The notes beneath the pieces were generated by a model. The model was not told the origin of the DNA, did no database searches, and saw only the letters and a program-made list of their open reading frames with translations. Positions 51,458-61,645 of a stretch of 64,000 bases of DNA are shown one piece after another; position 1 is the stretch's first letter; each line of letters begins with the position of its first letter. The stretch is from JADJSS01 sp964490845 (GTDB taxonomy: Bacteria; Bacteroidota; Bacteroidia; Chitinophagales; JADIYW01): NCBI GenBank assembly GCA_964490845.1, contig CAZBED010000001.1, positions 434,001-498,000 on the forward strand, in the 5' to 3' direction. A program made the translations under genes and the position numbers.

Positions 51458-52390
51458 TCAGTAAACTGCCATGGTATCCAGTTTATCAGCTTTGGTGCTG
51501 ACTTTAACGGATTTCACAAACTCTCCGATTTCTTCAATCGCTCTGTTAGCCTCCGGCATAATACCTCCGAAAAAATGCCAGACGTGCATCATATCTTCAA
51601 AGATATCGAGTTTCACTTTTACGCCAGCCTTATTCAGTTTCTGCGCCATGCGGGTAGAGTCATCCAATAAAGTTTCATTCCCTCCAACCTGTATTAATGT
51701 TGGTGGAAATCCTTTGACATCCGCAAAGAGAGGAGATATTAACGGATTTGCCGGATCTTCATTACCATAGTATCTTTTGGAAAAAATTTCCAGCAGATGC
51801 GGCTGTATCAACGGGTCTACATCTTTTTTGGAGTGAACACTGTCACCGCTTAACGTCAGATCTGTCCAGGGCGACAACAATACAGCACCGGCAGCTTTTT
51901 GAAGTTTCTGTTTCTTAATAATCTGCAACAAGGCCAGCGACAATCCGCCCCCTGCAGAGTCGCCCATGATAAAAATATTCTCATATCCGTCTGCTACCAT
52001 CTGCTTATAGGTGTTTACCGCATCTTCAATAGCTGCCGGATACAGGTTTTCAGGAGATTTTCTGTAATTTATGGCCAATGCCTTACAATTGGTAGCTCTC
52101 GCTATTCTTGCTATCAATGCCCTGTGTGTATTGACAGACCCCATGACATAACCACCTCCATGCAGATACAGAATAGTCTTAGATTTACTGTATCCATCCG
52201 GAATAAACCATGATGCATCTACACCGGCATAGGTAAGCTCTTCTTTTTTTACAAAACGGGGGAATTTAGATATGTTCGACATCCGTTCAAAACCAACTCT
52301 TATAGTATTTGCCTCCGTTTTATGGACAAAAAGGCTTCTTCTGAAAACATTGATAAAGGTTTGAACGGTAATACTCTGAATACTTTGCAT
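51458..52390 (-). CDS. HSL-family alpha/beta hydrolase (esterase)
   Basis: 310 residues of the hormone-sensitive-lipase group: oxyanion motif LHGGGYVMGS (about 75-84), nucleophile elbow GDSAGGG (about 143-149), later Asp near 240 and the His in DMMHVWHFF. No signal peptide, so cytoplasmic; acts on short-chain esters. A terminator follows. Monocistronic. Confidence 0.9.
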   Translation of the reverse strand: MQSIQSITVQTFINVFRRSLFVHKTEANTIRVGFERMSNISKFPRFVKKEELTYAGVDASWFIPDGYSKSKTILYLHGGGYVMGSVNTHRALIARIARATNCKALAINYRKSPENLYPAAIEDAVNTYKQMVADGYENIFIMGDSAGGGLSLALLQIIKKQKLQKAAGAVLLSPWTDLTLSGDSVHSKKDVDPLIQPHLLEIFSKRYYGNEDPANPLISPLFADVKGFPPTLIQVGGNETLLDDSTRMAQKLNKAGVKVKLDIFEDMMHVWHFFGGIMPEANRAIEEIGEFVKSVKVSTKADKLDTMAVY

Positions 52391-52563
52391 AGATGAAGTT
52401 CACTTACTTTACATAAAAGTAACAAAAAACAGTTAGACGCACATTGATTTTCCTCAATAAATTCAACTGCTCATCCCGTATGAATTTTATTCGGAATGTG
52501 GATAACTATTGAAAAGATATGATTTACGGGGATGACAATCACTTATAAATAATGAACATTATT

Positions 52564-55506
52564 TCAAGGTAACAAGGCATCATACAACACCTCCACAGGA
52601 TGTACCGCTTTTTTCTGTGTCCCGTCTTTAATCTGATGACGGCAACTAGTACCCGGTGCAGCAATGATGGTATCCGGAGCTGCATTTCTGACGGCAGGAA
52701 ATAATACCAATTCACCTATCTGCATGGAAACATCGAAATGCTCTTCTTCGTATCCGAAGCTGCCGGCCATACCGCAACATCCGCTTGGTATATGCTCCAC
52801 ATGATAATTTTCAGGCAAACTCAACAGCTGAATAGTATGGTCTATGGAGGATAATGCTTTCTGATGACAATGACCGTGCAGCTTAATGTATTTCTTTTCA
52901 GTGGTAAACTGTTTGGACGTAATATTTCCTTTTTGGATTTCTTTAGCAAGAAACTCGTCAATGATAAAACAGTTTTGAGCTAATTTTCGGGCATTCGGGA
53001 TTTCGCTCTTATCAACCAGCCTTGGATATTCATCACGGAAGGATAAAATAGCGGATGGTTCAATGCCAATCAATGGTACATCTTTGTTCACCCAAGTACT
53101 GAAGATACGTACATTTTCATTGGCCAGTTCCTGTGCTTTCTTAATTAAACCTTTAGACATTTGGGCTCTCCCGCTATCGGCATGTTCCATATAAGCCACT
53201 TCATATCCCAGTCTTGCCAGCAACCGTAAAGCCTTGATACCAATTTCCACATCATTATAGTTGGTAAACTCATCAAAGAAGAAATAGACTTTTCCCTTGC
53301 GCTCACCCTGCGGCTGCAATTTGTCCTGATTCTTCTTATACCAGGTCAGCAATGTCACTTTATGATATAAAGGCATAGAACGCTTTGGCGCAATCTTTAA
53401 GGCTTTTTTCAAAAGGGAAGAAGTGATTTTATTCGACAAACCAAAATTACTCAATCCGGGAAAGAGCATGGCCAGTTTACTCAGCTGACTGATATTGGCA
53501 ATTGCCTTGGTTCTTAACGGTACGCCGTTCTCTTTATAGTATTGATATAAAAACTCCGCCTTCAAGGTTGTGATATCGACATTGGACGGACACTCGGAAG
53601 AACAGCCTTTACAACTCAAACACAGATCCATTACTTCATGGATTTCCTTATGATTGAATTTGTTGACTTCAGATGAATTGGATAAAAAATCCCGCAGTAT
53701 GTTTGCCCGCGCACGGGTAGTATCTTTCTCATTACGGGTAGCCATATAAGACGGGCACATCGTACCGCCACTGCCGGGAAGTTTACGGCAATCACCGCTG
53801 CCGTTGCATTTTTCCGCAGCTCTTAAAATGCCGTCATCTTTCTCATAATTGAAAATGGTGTCGAACTGACGTGTTTCCTGATTTTCTTCATAACGTAACG
53901 AAGTATCCATCGGCCGGGTGTCCACAATTTTGCCCGGATTAAAGATGTTATGCGGGTCAAATGTATATTTTAACCTGCGTAGCAGCTGATAATTCCTCTC
54001 ACCCACCATCAAAGGAATAAACTCTCCGCGGACACGGCCATCGCCATGTTCGCCACTAAGTGAGCCGTTATATTTTTTAACCAGTTTTGCTGACTCGGTC
54101 GCAATTGTCCTGAACAACACCCTGTCTTCCTTCTTCTTCAAATCGAGGATCGGACGCAGGTGCAGTTCTCCTGCACCGGCATGTGCGTAATAAACGGACC
54201 GTTGCTGATGACTATTCATCATATCCGTAAACTCGCCGATATAGGCCGGCAAGTCCTCCACGGCAACCGCGGTATCTTCTATCACGGCTACTGCCTTCGG
54301 ATCACCGGGAATATTGGCGAGCAAGCCTAATCCCGCTTTGCGAAGATTCCAGAGTTTGGTGGTATCATTGCCAAACAGAAACGGAAAGTGATATCCCACA
54401 TTTTCTTTTTCAAAATCGCTTTGCAGCGTCCGTGCTTTTGCCTCCGCCTCTTCTTTGGTATCCGCATGAAACTCCACACACAAGATGGCTTCCGGGTCTC
54501 CTTTTACAAAGAATCTGTTTTTAGATTGCTCAATATTTTCTTTGGTGCAGTCCAAAATTATCTTATCCATCAACTCGCACGCCGTAGGCTGATGTTTCAT
54601 GGCCAGTACGGTAGCACGCAAACTTTCTTCAAGCGTTTTAAAATGCACTGCCACTACTACTTTCTCTTTAGGCGGAAGCGGTACCAGATTTAATTTAATT
54701 TCTGTAACAAAAGCCAATGTACCCTCACTGCCACAAACCAGTTCGCACAGGTTAAACGGTGCACCCTGACTATCAAAAGGCTGCTGACGGATCAGCACAT
54801 CAATGGCATAGCCGGTATTACGGCGGTGGATTTTTTGATTAGGAAACTGCGTTGTAATTTCTTCCTGTGTTTCTTTATCGGATAATGCTTCCAGCAGGAA
54901 TTTATAAACCTGCCCTTCCAGATTATCCTGCATCAGTTTCTGCTGAAAGTCATCATGTGATAAAGCATTAAATTTCACTGCAGAACCATCGCTTAGCAAT
55001 CCTTTCAATTCTAATACATGATTTCGGGTAGCCCCGTAAACGATAGAGTTCGTTCCGCAGGAGTTGTTTCCTACCATACCGCCAATCATCGCACGGTTAG
55101 CAGTAGAAGTTTCCGGAGCAAAAAATAAATCCAGAGATTTTAAATGCCTGTTTAACTCATCTCTTACCACACCTGGCTGAACGATGGCATATTTTTCTTC
55201 TTTATTAATTTCCAGAATCTTGTCAAAATATTTGGAAACATCAACGACGATTCCGTTGCCGACGACCTGACCTCCTAAAGACGTACCGGCGGTGCGGGGT
55301 ATCAGCGATGTCTTTTGTTTGTGGGCATACGTGATAAGTTTCCGGATGTCATCTTCCGACTTCGGATATGCGACTGCAAGAGGATATTCCTTATAAACGG
55401 ATGCATCTGTGGCATAAAGCGTCCGCATTTTTGCATCATAGAAGAATTCACCTTCCAATTGAGCAGCCAGGCTGTCCAGTAAAGGATTTTCAGTTGGTTG
55501 TTTCAT
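52564..55506 (-). CDS. FAD-linked oxidase fused to Fe-S domain (YdiJ/D-2-hydroxyacid dehydrogenase-like)
   Basis: 980 residues from the ATG at 55506 (a GTG lies one codon upstream). The N-terminal FAD_binding_4 domain has RTAGTSLGGQVVG and NSCGTNSIVYG, then FAD-linked oxidase C with GEHGDGRVRGEF; the C-terminal half carries ferredoxin-like CLSCKGCSSECP (around 640) and CCG motifs with PSGCCGMAG and HGHCHQ. This is the GlcD-GlpC fusion pattern of YdiJ-type D-2-hydroxyacid (D-lactate or D-2-hydroxyglutarate) dehydrogenases, passing electrons via Fe-S clusters. Exact substrate is not visible. Single gene. Confidence 0.9.
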   Translation of the reverse strand: MKQPTENPLLDSLAAQLEGEFFYDAKMRTLYATDASVYKEYPLAVAYPKSEDDIRKLITYAHKQKTSLIPRTAGTSLGGQVVGNGIVVDVSKYFDKILEINKEEKYAIVQPGVVRDELNRHLKSLDLFFAPETSTANRAMIGGMVGNNSCGTNSIVYGATRNHVLELKGLLSDGSAVKFNALSHDDFQQKLMQDNLEGQVYKFLLEALSDKETQEEITTQFPNQKIHRRNTGYAIDVLIRQQPFDSQGAPFNLCELVCGSEGTLAFVTEIKLNLVPLPPKEKVVVAVHFKTLEESLRATVLAMKHQPTACELMDKIILDCTKENIEQSKNRFFVKGDPEAILCVEFHADTKEEAEAKARTLQSDFEKENVGYHFPFLFGNDTTKLWNLRKAGLGLLANIPGDPKAVAVIEDTAVAVEDLPAYIGEFTDMMNSHQQRSVYYAHAGAGELHLRPILDLKKKEDRVLFRTIATESAKLVKKYNGSLSGEHGDGRVRGEFIPLMVGERNYQLLRRLKYTFDPHNIFNPGKIVDTRPMDTSLRYEENQETRQFDTIFNYEKDDGILRAAEKCNGSGDCRKLPGSGGTMCPSYMATRNEKDTTRARANILRDFLSNSSEVNKFNHKEIHEVMDLCLSCKGCSSECPSNVDITTLKAEFLYQYYKENGVPLRTKAIANISQLSKLAMLFPGLSNFGLSNKITSSLLKKALKIAPKRSMPLYHKVTLLTWYKKNQDKLQPQGERKGKVYFFFDEFTNYNDVEIGIKALRLLARLGYEVAYMEHADSGRAQMSKGLIKKAQELANENVRIFSTWVNKDVPLIGIEPSAILSFRDEYPRLVDKSEIPNARKLAQNCFIIDEFLAKEIQKGNITSKQFTTEKKYIKLHGHCHQKALSSIDHTIQLLSLPENYHVEHIPSGCCGMAGSFGYEEEHFDVSMQIGELVLFPAVRNAAPDTIIAAPGTSCRHQIKDGTQKKAVHPVEVLYDALLP

Positions 55507-55620
55507 CACTCAGTATTCGTTGCTGTAACAAACGATATTAGTACGCTTTAAATTTACAAAATGAATGAGGGATTAGAAGCAATTCCATATTAAACAAAGA
55601 AGAAATAATATTTTAGAAAT

Positions 55621-55644
55621 AAAAAAGCCGTTCAAACGAACGGC
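55621..55644 (-). terminator. Terminator after the 137-residue exported protein
   Basis: Arms GCCGTTC (55627-55633) and GAACGGC (55638-55644), 4-nt loop; on the minus strand followed by T6. 50 bp after the stop at 55694. Confidence 0.8.
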
Positions 55645-55693
55645 CAAACGTAAAATCAACTAATACTAAATAATTTTATGGTGACGAAATATT

Positions 55694-56107
55694 TTACTTT
55701 TTGGATATAAACTGGTTGTCGATATTTTCAAAGTTGGAATACATGAAATTATAGTCTATGGCGTTCTCCTTGCCATATTCATCTAAAACGAGTTTTCCAT
55801 TCTTTTCAAACCATTTTCCGTTGATCTCAAAATTCTTGACCCTGTAATAATTTTGAGGGCTGCTTGGTACCACCTGTACGTACTGATGATAGGTTCCGTC
55901 CGAGTTCAAAGACAGATAGTAGATTTTCTTGGCAATACCATTATCATAGGAAAAGGCCGATAAATCCTGTTCGTATTTCCATATACTCCGGATAACCACA
56001 TTAGAATTTCGGTTATTTACCGTTAAATCCAAATCACTGCTGTCAGCGAATAATTGAACAGGAATATGAAACAGAAAAAATAGTATAATGATGTAGATTA
56101 TTCTCAT
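55694..56107 (-). CDS. Small exported protein, unknown
   Basis: 137 residues with a signal peptide (1-21, ending LFADS). The mature part reads SIWKYEQDLSAF, LNSDGTYHQYVQV, FEINGKWFEKNGKLVLDEYG: short strands resembling lipocalin-like or META-type small barrels, where expression of a template 'new sample versus standard' fold is common in Bacteroidota. No family is certain. It has its own terminator; upstream is a 412-bp non-coding region. Confidence 0.7.
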   Translation of the reverse strand: MRIIYIIILFFLFHIPVQLFADSSDLDLTVNNRNSNVVIRSIWKYEQDLSAFSYDNGIAKKIYYLSLNSDGTYHQYVQVVPSSPQNYYRVKNFEINGKWFEKNGKLVLDEYGKENAIDYNFMYSNFENIDNQFISKK

Positions 56108-56519
56108 AAGCGTAGGTTTTTAATAATTTTCGGGTTTTCAGAGTGTTCTTAGCAGAACTTAGAATCATTAAATATAACAATATTTTTTAAAAAATGGTTT
56201 CTTTTTCTATAAAAAAGTTTCACCTGAGAGTGAAACTTTTAGAAAACTTCAAATTTTTCAAGGGGAATAAGCTTCTAAATACTTTAGGGCCTTTTAAAAG
56301 CCGTAAACAACAGATAAAGAGAGAGAAACGTAAACAATCTGTTTGTTGACACAATATTACAACGGAATTTATTCTCTGAAATCCTCACTTTGTATATGGC
56401 GGTTTTAAATGCCTAAATGGTGGATTTGGGTTGGTAAGTGGCAAAATACAGTAGTTTTGTTGACATAAATCAATAAACCCTCATAAATATTTACCAAGTA
56501 ACTGGATTATAAATAAAAA
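56108..56519. other. 412-bp non-coding stretch
   Basis: Between a small exported protein gene and the T9SS protein gene. The only structure I can support is the hairpin at 56213-56240; no ORF of credible coding character and no repeat of neighbouring sequence seen. Confidence 0.5.
56213..56240. terminator. Hairpin terminator, potentially bidirectional
   Basis: Perfect 11-bp arms AAAAGTTTCAC (56213-56223) and GTGAAACTTTT (56230-56240) with a 6-nt loop, flanked by A-rich and T-rich ends. About 280 bp after the T9SS protein stop, so it may end that transcript; the GC content of the stem is low. Confidence 0.5.
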
Positions 56520-59500
56520 TTAGCGATTTGAGATGATAATTTTAACATTATCAGCAGTTTTACCGTCTTCTGATATTGATAGAAGATATATGCCTGATGT
56601 CAGACCATTTACATCAAAAGATATAAAGTTTTGATTATGAGAGATGTAAGAATAAACTATTTTTCCATTTACATCAATGATTTTAATGTTCTTCACTGAC
56701 AAAGGGTTATGAAATGATACATTTATTGCATTTGTTGCTGGATTTGGGAAGACTGTATAAGATGTTGGGCTGCTAAAATTCTGACTATATCCGGAAACCA
56801 GGGAAATTGTAGTAGTTGTTGAATTTGTAATAACGGGTTCATTATAATCAAATTTAATACCCGCCCTGTTTTGAATAGTAGTACCGTTATTTAAAATACT
56901 GTTGGGTTTGACCAAATATGAGACAGAAGAGTAAGCATTTGGCGGTAACCAAATAGGATCAAAAGAAAAAGAAAGTATGTTCGGTGAAATTACCTTTGCT
57001 TCATAATTGAATTGGGCTTTTAAAAGCCTTAGCGTTTTTAAATCCAGGTTATTGTCAAGGGTGTCAAGAATCTGTATCCTAAATGCCGTATCATTACCGG
57101 TATTCTCAAATCGTATTGTGTATTTGATGTATTTTCCTGCATTCATATCATTTTGTGAATATTCGTAGCAGTCTGCAAGTTTGTCATTTGGATCAAAGGA
57201 GCCACTCATAATATCTTTCAAAACTGAGATGTTGTCCTGAGGGGTTGTATCATTTCCGTTCAGATAAACTATTGCTGATGAAATTAAAGTGTCACCGACA
57301 TTATTGACGGGTGGTTCTTTATAATGGAAAAAGAAATTTGCAGTTATCTCTTCAAAAGGGTCTAAGTTATGGATTGTCCAAATTAGCGTATCCTCAATGG
57401 ATGCGACAGGTGGAAAGGTTGTTATACTATCTATCCAATCAGACATTTTAACCTTTACAACAGCATCCTCAGTCGTTGTTCCGTTATTAATGACATTTAT
57501 AGTATAGGAACCATAAAAACCTGGTCTGCCGTGTCTATTATTATTAAATTGAATCATTAAATCATTGACTTGAAGAACAGGCTGCAGGGCAAATGTTATT
57601 GTGTCAGTATTTTGATAGGAGGAATAATATTTTATAATTGAGTCAGGGTTAGCGATATAATAGTTGTTATCATTAATTAATTTAACAATGTAGAGACCTG
57701 TATCAACGTATATTGGATTCGAACTACTGTTATGGAAATAGGTAACTGTAGGTATATTATTCTTACTAATGGAAAGATGGTTATTTAATACTATTTGTTC
57801 AGTGCTGTCTAATATTGAATTGCTGTTCCTATCAATAAATACGTTGGGTACTATGGTATTAAAATCTATTGAAGAAATACAAGAATAAATGTCTACATCA
57901 TTGGAACTACAGATTTCATTCCCAAAGCCAACCAGTGCATATTCCTTGTCTGAAATTCGTTTTACTTTCTTCCATGCATGTTGCATAGTTTCAAATACAG
58001 GAGAGGTCAGGTTACAAACTATCGAGGAATCTACTTGTTTTCCGCTGTTAAACTCTAGTATATAGTCCCATATTTGTGAAGTATCATATTCTGCAGGATA
58101 TGAATGTGAATATTCCATAAATACATGAACGAGTCTTTCTTTTCCAGCTATGGTTTCAATCTGAGGTTCAATTCTAAAGTAATCTTGACTTAAATATGTA
58201 TTTTCCCAAATCCGATCCCTAGGCACAGTAAATGACCACAAATGCCTCCCTTCCTGATTAAACTTAGAAATTATAAAATTGTACCCATTTAACAGTACAT
58301 TCTCTGTCAATACGAGGATGGAAGCATCTGATAATATCTTGTAATAGATCACCCTTTGTTGCAACCCCGTCGGAATGGAGTCAAGTTCGATTTTCTGAAT
58401 CAGATGTCCTGATAAATCAAAACACATAATGGTGGAAGTCGAAAAAACCGTATCGCTTATACTTGTATTTTTTCTGTGAAAATATGGGATAAAAACCTGG
58501 TTGTTACTGATTTTTATATCAAATTGAGGCCGATTAAAATAATCCAGTTCATCTTGTAATATTTCATTATAATAATTTCCTCCCGAAAAATAGTTGGGCG
58601 AAACGATCGTATCAAAATTTGTGTCCGTGAAATACAATCTCAAACTATACGAATTGCCATTATAAGCTACCAGTATTGTTTGAGGGCTGAATTGAAACAG
58701 TTTGCACCTATTACTGTAAGTGCCTTCCGAAAATCTGTTTTCCAATACTCTTGAGCTTACAACTTGCATATTCGTATCCAGCGTAATGCCCATCACTCCG
58801 ATTTTTTGCGTCATTCCCGGTTCAAAGAAATTCAGTGTAGAGACACTATAAATATATTGGGCGTCTGCTGTGACATCTACTAACCAATCTGCATAAATGT
58901 CTGTTGTTGCAGGAGTAGCAGCAAGATATTTTAACGTATCAAGCTGTGTTCTGATTATATACTTCTGCAATCTCAAAGAACCATCCTTGTTTAACACTAC
59001 TATGCCGATGCTGTCAGGTTTATAATTTAAATCCCATAGATTGTATTTAATGGTATAACCTCCATCCAGATTATCTTTCAACGCTATGTCAAAATTGATT
59101 TTTTTCTCAATTGGAACAATCTTTAAAATATTCAGGTCAAAATCAAAAACAATGAATCTATTAATGTAATTATAGCTATGATCAGTACTGTCTATACTAC
59201 ATAAGATTGAGTTCCCTGTCCTATTAATTTTAAAATCAAAACCCATTGAAAGCTCATTCTCTTTAGACAAGAAAACTTTCTTCACCAATTTAAGATTGGA
59301 ATCAAATTTTAAGAGCCAGAATGATGAATCAAGGTTGTCCTGAAAATATGTATCTGATTTTTCTACATAAACCAATGCTATCAAACCACCATCCGGCGTC
59401 TGATACTGATACCTGATATCGTCTGTTCCTGCATTTGTAAAGCAATCCGTTTGGGTGATATGAAACACTGACTGTGCGGCAGTATTTAAAGAAAACAGAA

Positions 59501-59540
59501 ACGAAAGTAATAGAAGTAAAAATGAAATTTGATGACTCAT
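56520..59540 (-). CDS. T9SS-secreted protein with C-terminal sorting domain
   Basis: 1006 residues. Signal peptide 1-22. The middle has repeated beta-strand blocks and a DUF11-like domain around 720-890 (FDPNDKL..., YTIRFENTGND, ILDTLDNNLD) often found before type IX sorting domains. The last 80 residues form the type A sorting domain: YTVFPNPATNAINVSF, IIDVNGKIVY and GIYLLSI. It would be exported through the type IX system and anchored or released at the surface. No catalytic domain recognised; role probably adhesive or structural. AT-rich compared with the M13 gene. Starts 28 bp after that gene's stop. Confidence 0.9.
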   Translation of the reverse strand: MSHQISFLLLLLSFLFSLNTAAQSVFHITQTDCFTNAGTDDIRYQYQTPDGGLIALVYVEKSDTYFQDNLDSSFWLLKFDSNLKLVKKVFLSKENELSMGFDFKINRTGNSILCSIDSTDHSYNYINRFIVFDFDLNILKIVPIEKKINFDIALKDNLDGGYTIKYNLWDLNYKPDSIGIVVLNKDGSLRLQKYIIRTQLDTLKYLAATPATTDIYADWLVDVTADAQYIYSVSTLNFFEPGMTQKIGVMGITLDTNMQVVSSRVLENRFSEGTYSNRCKLFQFSPQTILVAYNGNSYSLRLYFTDTNFDTIVSPNYFSGGNYYNEILQDELDYFNRPQFDIKISNNQVFIPYFHRKNTSISDTVFSTSTIMCFDLSGHLIQKIELDSIPTGLQQRVIYYKILSDASILVLTENVLLNGYNFIISKFNQEGRHLWSFTVPRDRIWENTYLSQDYFRIEPQIETIAGKERLVHVFMEYSHSYPAEYDTSQIWDYILEFNSGKQVDSSIVCNLTSPVFETMQHAWKKVKRISDKEYALVGFGNEICSSNDVDIYSCISSIDFNTIVPNVFIDRNSNSILDSTEQIVLNNHLSISKNNIPTVTYFHNSSSNPIYVDTGLYIVKLINDNNYYIANPDSIIKYYSSYQNTDTITFALQPVLQVNDLMIQFNNNRHGRPGFYGSYTINVINNGTTTEDAVVKVKMSDWIDSITTFPPVASIEDTLIWTIHNLDPFEEITANFFFHYKEPPVNNVGDTLISSAIVYLNGNDTTPQDNISVLKDIMSGSFDPNDKLADCYEYSQNDMNAGKYIKYTIRFENTGNDTAFRIQILDTLDNNLDLKTLRLLKAQFNYEAKVISPNILSFSFDPIWLPPNAYSSVSYLVKPNSILNNGTTIQNRAGIKFDYNEPVITNSTTTTISLVSGYSQNFSSPTSYTVFPNPATNAINVSFHNPLSVKNIKIIDVNGKIVYSYISHNQNFISFDVNGLTSGIYLLSISEDGKTADNVKIIISNR

Positions 59541-59547
59541 ATAATAA

Positions 59548-59569
59548 ATATACTAATTATTTAGTATAT
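59548..59569. repeat. AT-rich palindrome between two minus-strand genes
   Basis: Arms ATATACTAA (59548-59556) and TTAGTATAT (59561-59569), 4-nt centre, in the 28-bp gap; the second arm overlaps the M13 stop. Possible operator or stem; no further evidence. Confidence 0.35.
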
Positions 59570-61572
59570 CACCAAATCTTGACTCTGTCTTCACTTTTGC
59601 GCCACATTTTATCTCCTTTTTGGATTCCAAATGCATCATACCATTCATCAATGTTGGAAAAAGGCCCGTTTACGCGTAAAAAAGGAGGAGAGTGAACATC
59701 GGTCATCACTCGGCTTGCCAGTTCTTCCTCTCTGGCATGGCCGAGCCATCCAAGTGCATAGCCTAAAAAATAGCGTTGTAAGGGCGTTAACCCATCAATA
59801 CTCTTACCTTCTTTATACTGTGCTGTCTTCTTGAAAGCATCCAGAGCGATGACCAGACCGCCCAAATCGGCGATATTTTCACCAAGAGTAGCCTTTCCAT
59901 TGATATGAAGGCTATCCAGCACAACATAATTATTGAATTGTTCTACATATCTGGCGGCTTTTTCATTGAATTTTTTCTCATCGTCTTCCTGCCACCAGTT
60001 TTGAAGATTTCCCTTATCATCAAACTGGCGTCCCTCATCATCAAAACCGTGCGTGATTTCGTGACCGATTGTGGAAGCGGCGGCATAGCCGTAAATCACG
60101 GCATCATCAATTTCTGCGTCTTTATGGCCGGGGATGACAAAAATTCCAGCCGGCAAAACAATTTCATTATTAGACGGATTGTAATAGGCATTATAGGTTT
60201 GGGGTGTCATATCCCATTCCGTTCTGTCTACAGGTTTATTCAATTTTGCAATCGCGTAGTTAAACCAGAATTTATTCGCATTGCGTATATTCTCTACAAT
60301 GGATTTATCATTTAGCTTCATGGAGGAAAAATCTTTCCATTTATCCGGATAACCCACTTTCTTCATCACTGTACTCAATTTTTGCAGCGACTTTTGTTTG
60401 GTAGCTTCGCTCATCCAGTCTAAATTTTTGATACGCTCCGCAAATGCGGCAAATACGTTATCGCAAAGCGTTTCATAGCGCTGTTTGGTCTCAGGGGGAA
60501 AATTATCCTTTACATATAATTGCCCCAACACCTCCCCCATGGCGGCTTCTTCCCAAATCAGCGCACGTTTCCAGCGCGGCAATTGTTCTTTTTTACCGCG
60601 GATTACGGTGCTGTAAAACCTGAAATCTTCTTTTTCGACTTTACTGAATAAATAGTCAGCATAAGAAGACAGCACATGAAAACGCAAGTAGTTTTTCCAG
60701 GTGGACAACGGTATTTTAGTTAAAACACTATTCAGTTGAGTAAAGAATTCTGGCTGGCCGACAATAACGGAGTCCGTCTTGATATTCATTTGGGCAAATA
60801 TCGTATTCCAGTTCAACTTTGGTGTCAGTTTGTTCAAATCGGCAACCGACATTTTGTTATAGTTTGCGTACGGGTCGCGCAGGTCTTCCAGCTTTCTGGA
60901 TTTTTCGGCTAACATCTTTTCCAGGCTGTAAACACTTGCAGCACTGTTTTGAAATGCGGGATTGATATACCCGAGCATTCTGAGCAGATGTTTGGTTTTA
61001 TAATCCGTCACTATCTTAACTGTCCGGGCATCTTTATTGAAGTAATAATCTCTGTTGGGCAATCCCAGTCCGCCCTGTGATAAGTACAGTGCATTGATTT
61101 CACTGTTTTTCATATCCTGATAGATGCCTAAATCAAAAGCAACCGGGATGCCTTCAGAATGCAGGGTCGTGATGGTTTTTATCAGGCCTTTAATATCCTG
61201 TATACCATTAATCATGGATAATTCAGCGGAGATAGGTGTCAGTTTTACCTTCTCAATCAGCAGCGTATCCATGGCGGTAAAGTAGAAATTATGGATTTTT
61301 CGGGTATTTTGATCCGATGAAGAGCTGATTAGTGCCTTTTCATTGATGGCTTTCAGTTTCATCCATACATCTTCCTGCACCAGATTGCCGATACCCCACT
61401 GGGAGTAGGCTGCCGGAATCGGATTTTGTCTTATCCAGCCTCCATTGGCGTATTTGAAAAAGTCTTCGCCGGGCTTGGCCGTATTGTCAATATTTGCACC
61501 TACCACATCGTTTGACCGGGCAAACGTCAATGCGGAAATGAAGGACAGAAAAAGAAAAATCAGCTTATTCAT
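59569..61572 (-). CDS. M13 family (neprilysin-like) metallopeptidase
   Basis: 667 residues with a signal peptide (1-18). Zinc motif GHEITHGFDDEG (HEITH with the following aspartate-rich region) and ENIADLGG providing the third ligand Glu; the substrate-binding NAYYNP and the terminal CxxW-type end (KSEDRVKIW) replaced by a Trp without Cys. It cleaves peptides of moderate size, here in the periplasm or at the surface. The T9SS protein gene follows on the same strand. Confidence 0.94.
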   Translation of the reverse strand: MNKLIFLFLSFISALTFARSNDVVGANIDNTAKPGEDFFKYANGGWIRQNPIPAAYSQWGIGNLVQEDVWMKLKAINEKALISSSSDQNTRKIHNFYFTAMDTLLIEKVKLTPISAELSMINGIQDIKGLIKTITTLHSEGIPVAFDLGIYQDMKNSEINALYLSQGGLGLPNRDYYFNKDARTVKIVTDYKTKHLLRMLGYINPAFQNSAASVYSLEKMLAEKSRKLEDLRDPYANYNKMSVADLNKLTPKLNWNTIFAQMNIKTDSVIVGQPEFFTQLNSVLTKIPLSTWKNYLRFHVLSSYADYLFSKVEKEDFRFYSTVIRGKKEQLPRWKRALIWEEAAMGEVLGQLYVKDNFPPETKQRYETLCDNVFAAFAERIKNLDWMSEATKQKSLQKLSTVMKKVGYPDKWKDFSSMKLNDKSIVENIRNANKFWFNYAIAKLNKPVDRTEWDMTPQTYNAYYNPSNNEIVLPAGIFVIPGHKDAEIDDAVIYGYAAASTIGHEITHGFDDEGRQFDDKGNLQNWWQEDDEKKFNEKAARYVEQFNNYVVLDSLHINGKATLGENIADLGGLVIALDAFKKTAQYKEGKSIDGLTPLQRYFLGYALGWLGHAREEELASRVMTDVHSPPFLRVNGPFSNIDEWYDAFGIQKGDKMWRKSEDRVKIW

Positions 61573-61645
61573 AAAAAAAAATTAAGATTGCTAAATTAGT
61601 GAATAAAATGAAGGAAATATTACAATTACTCCTAAAGGATGACTT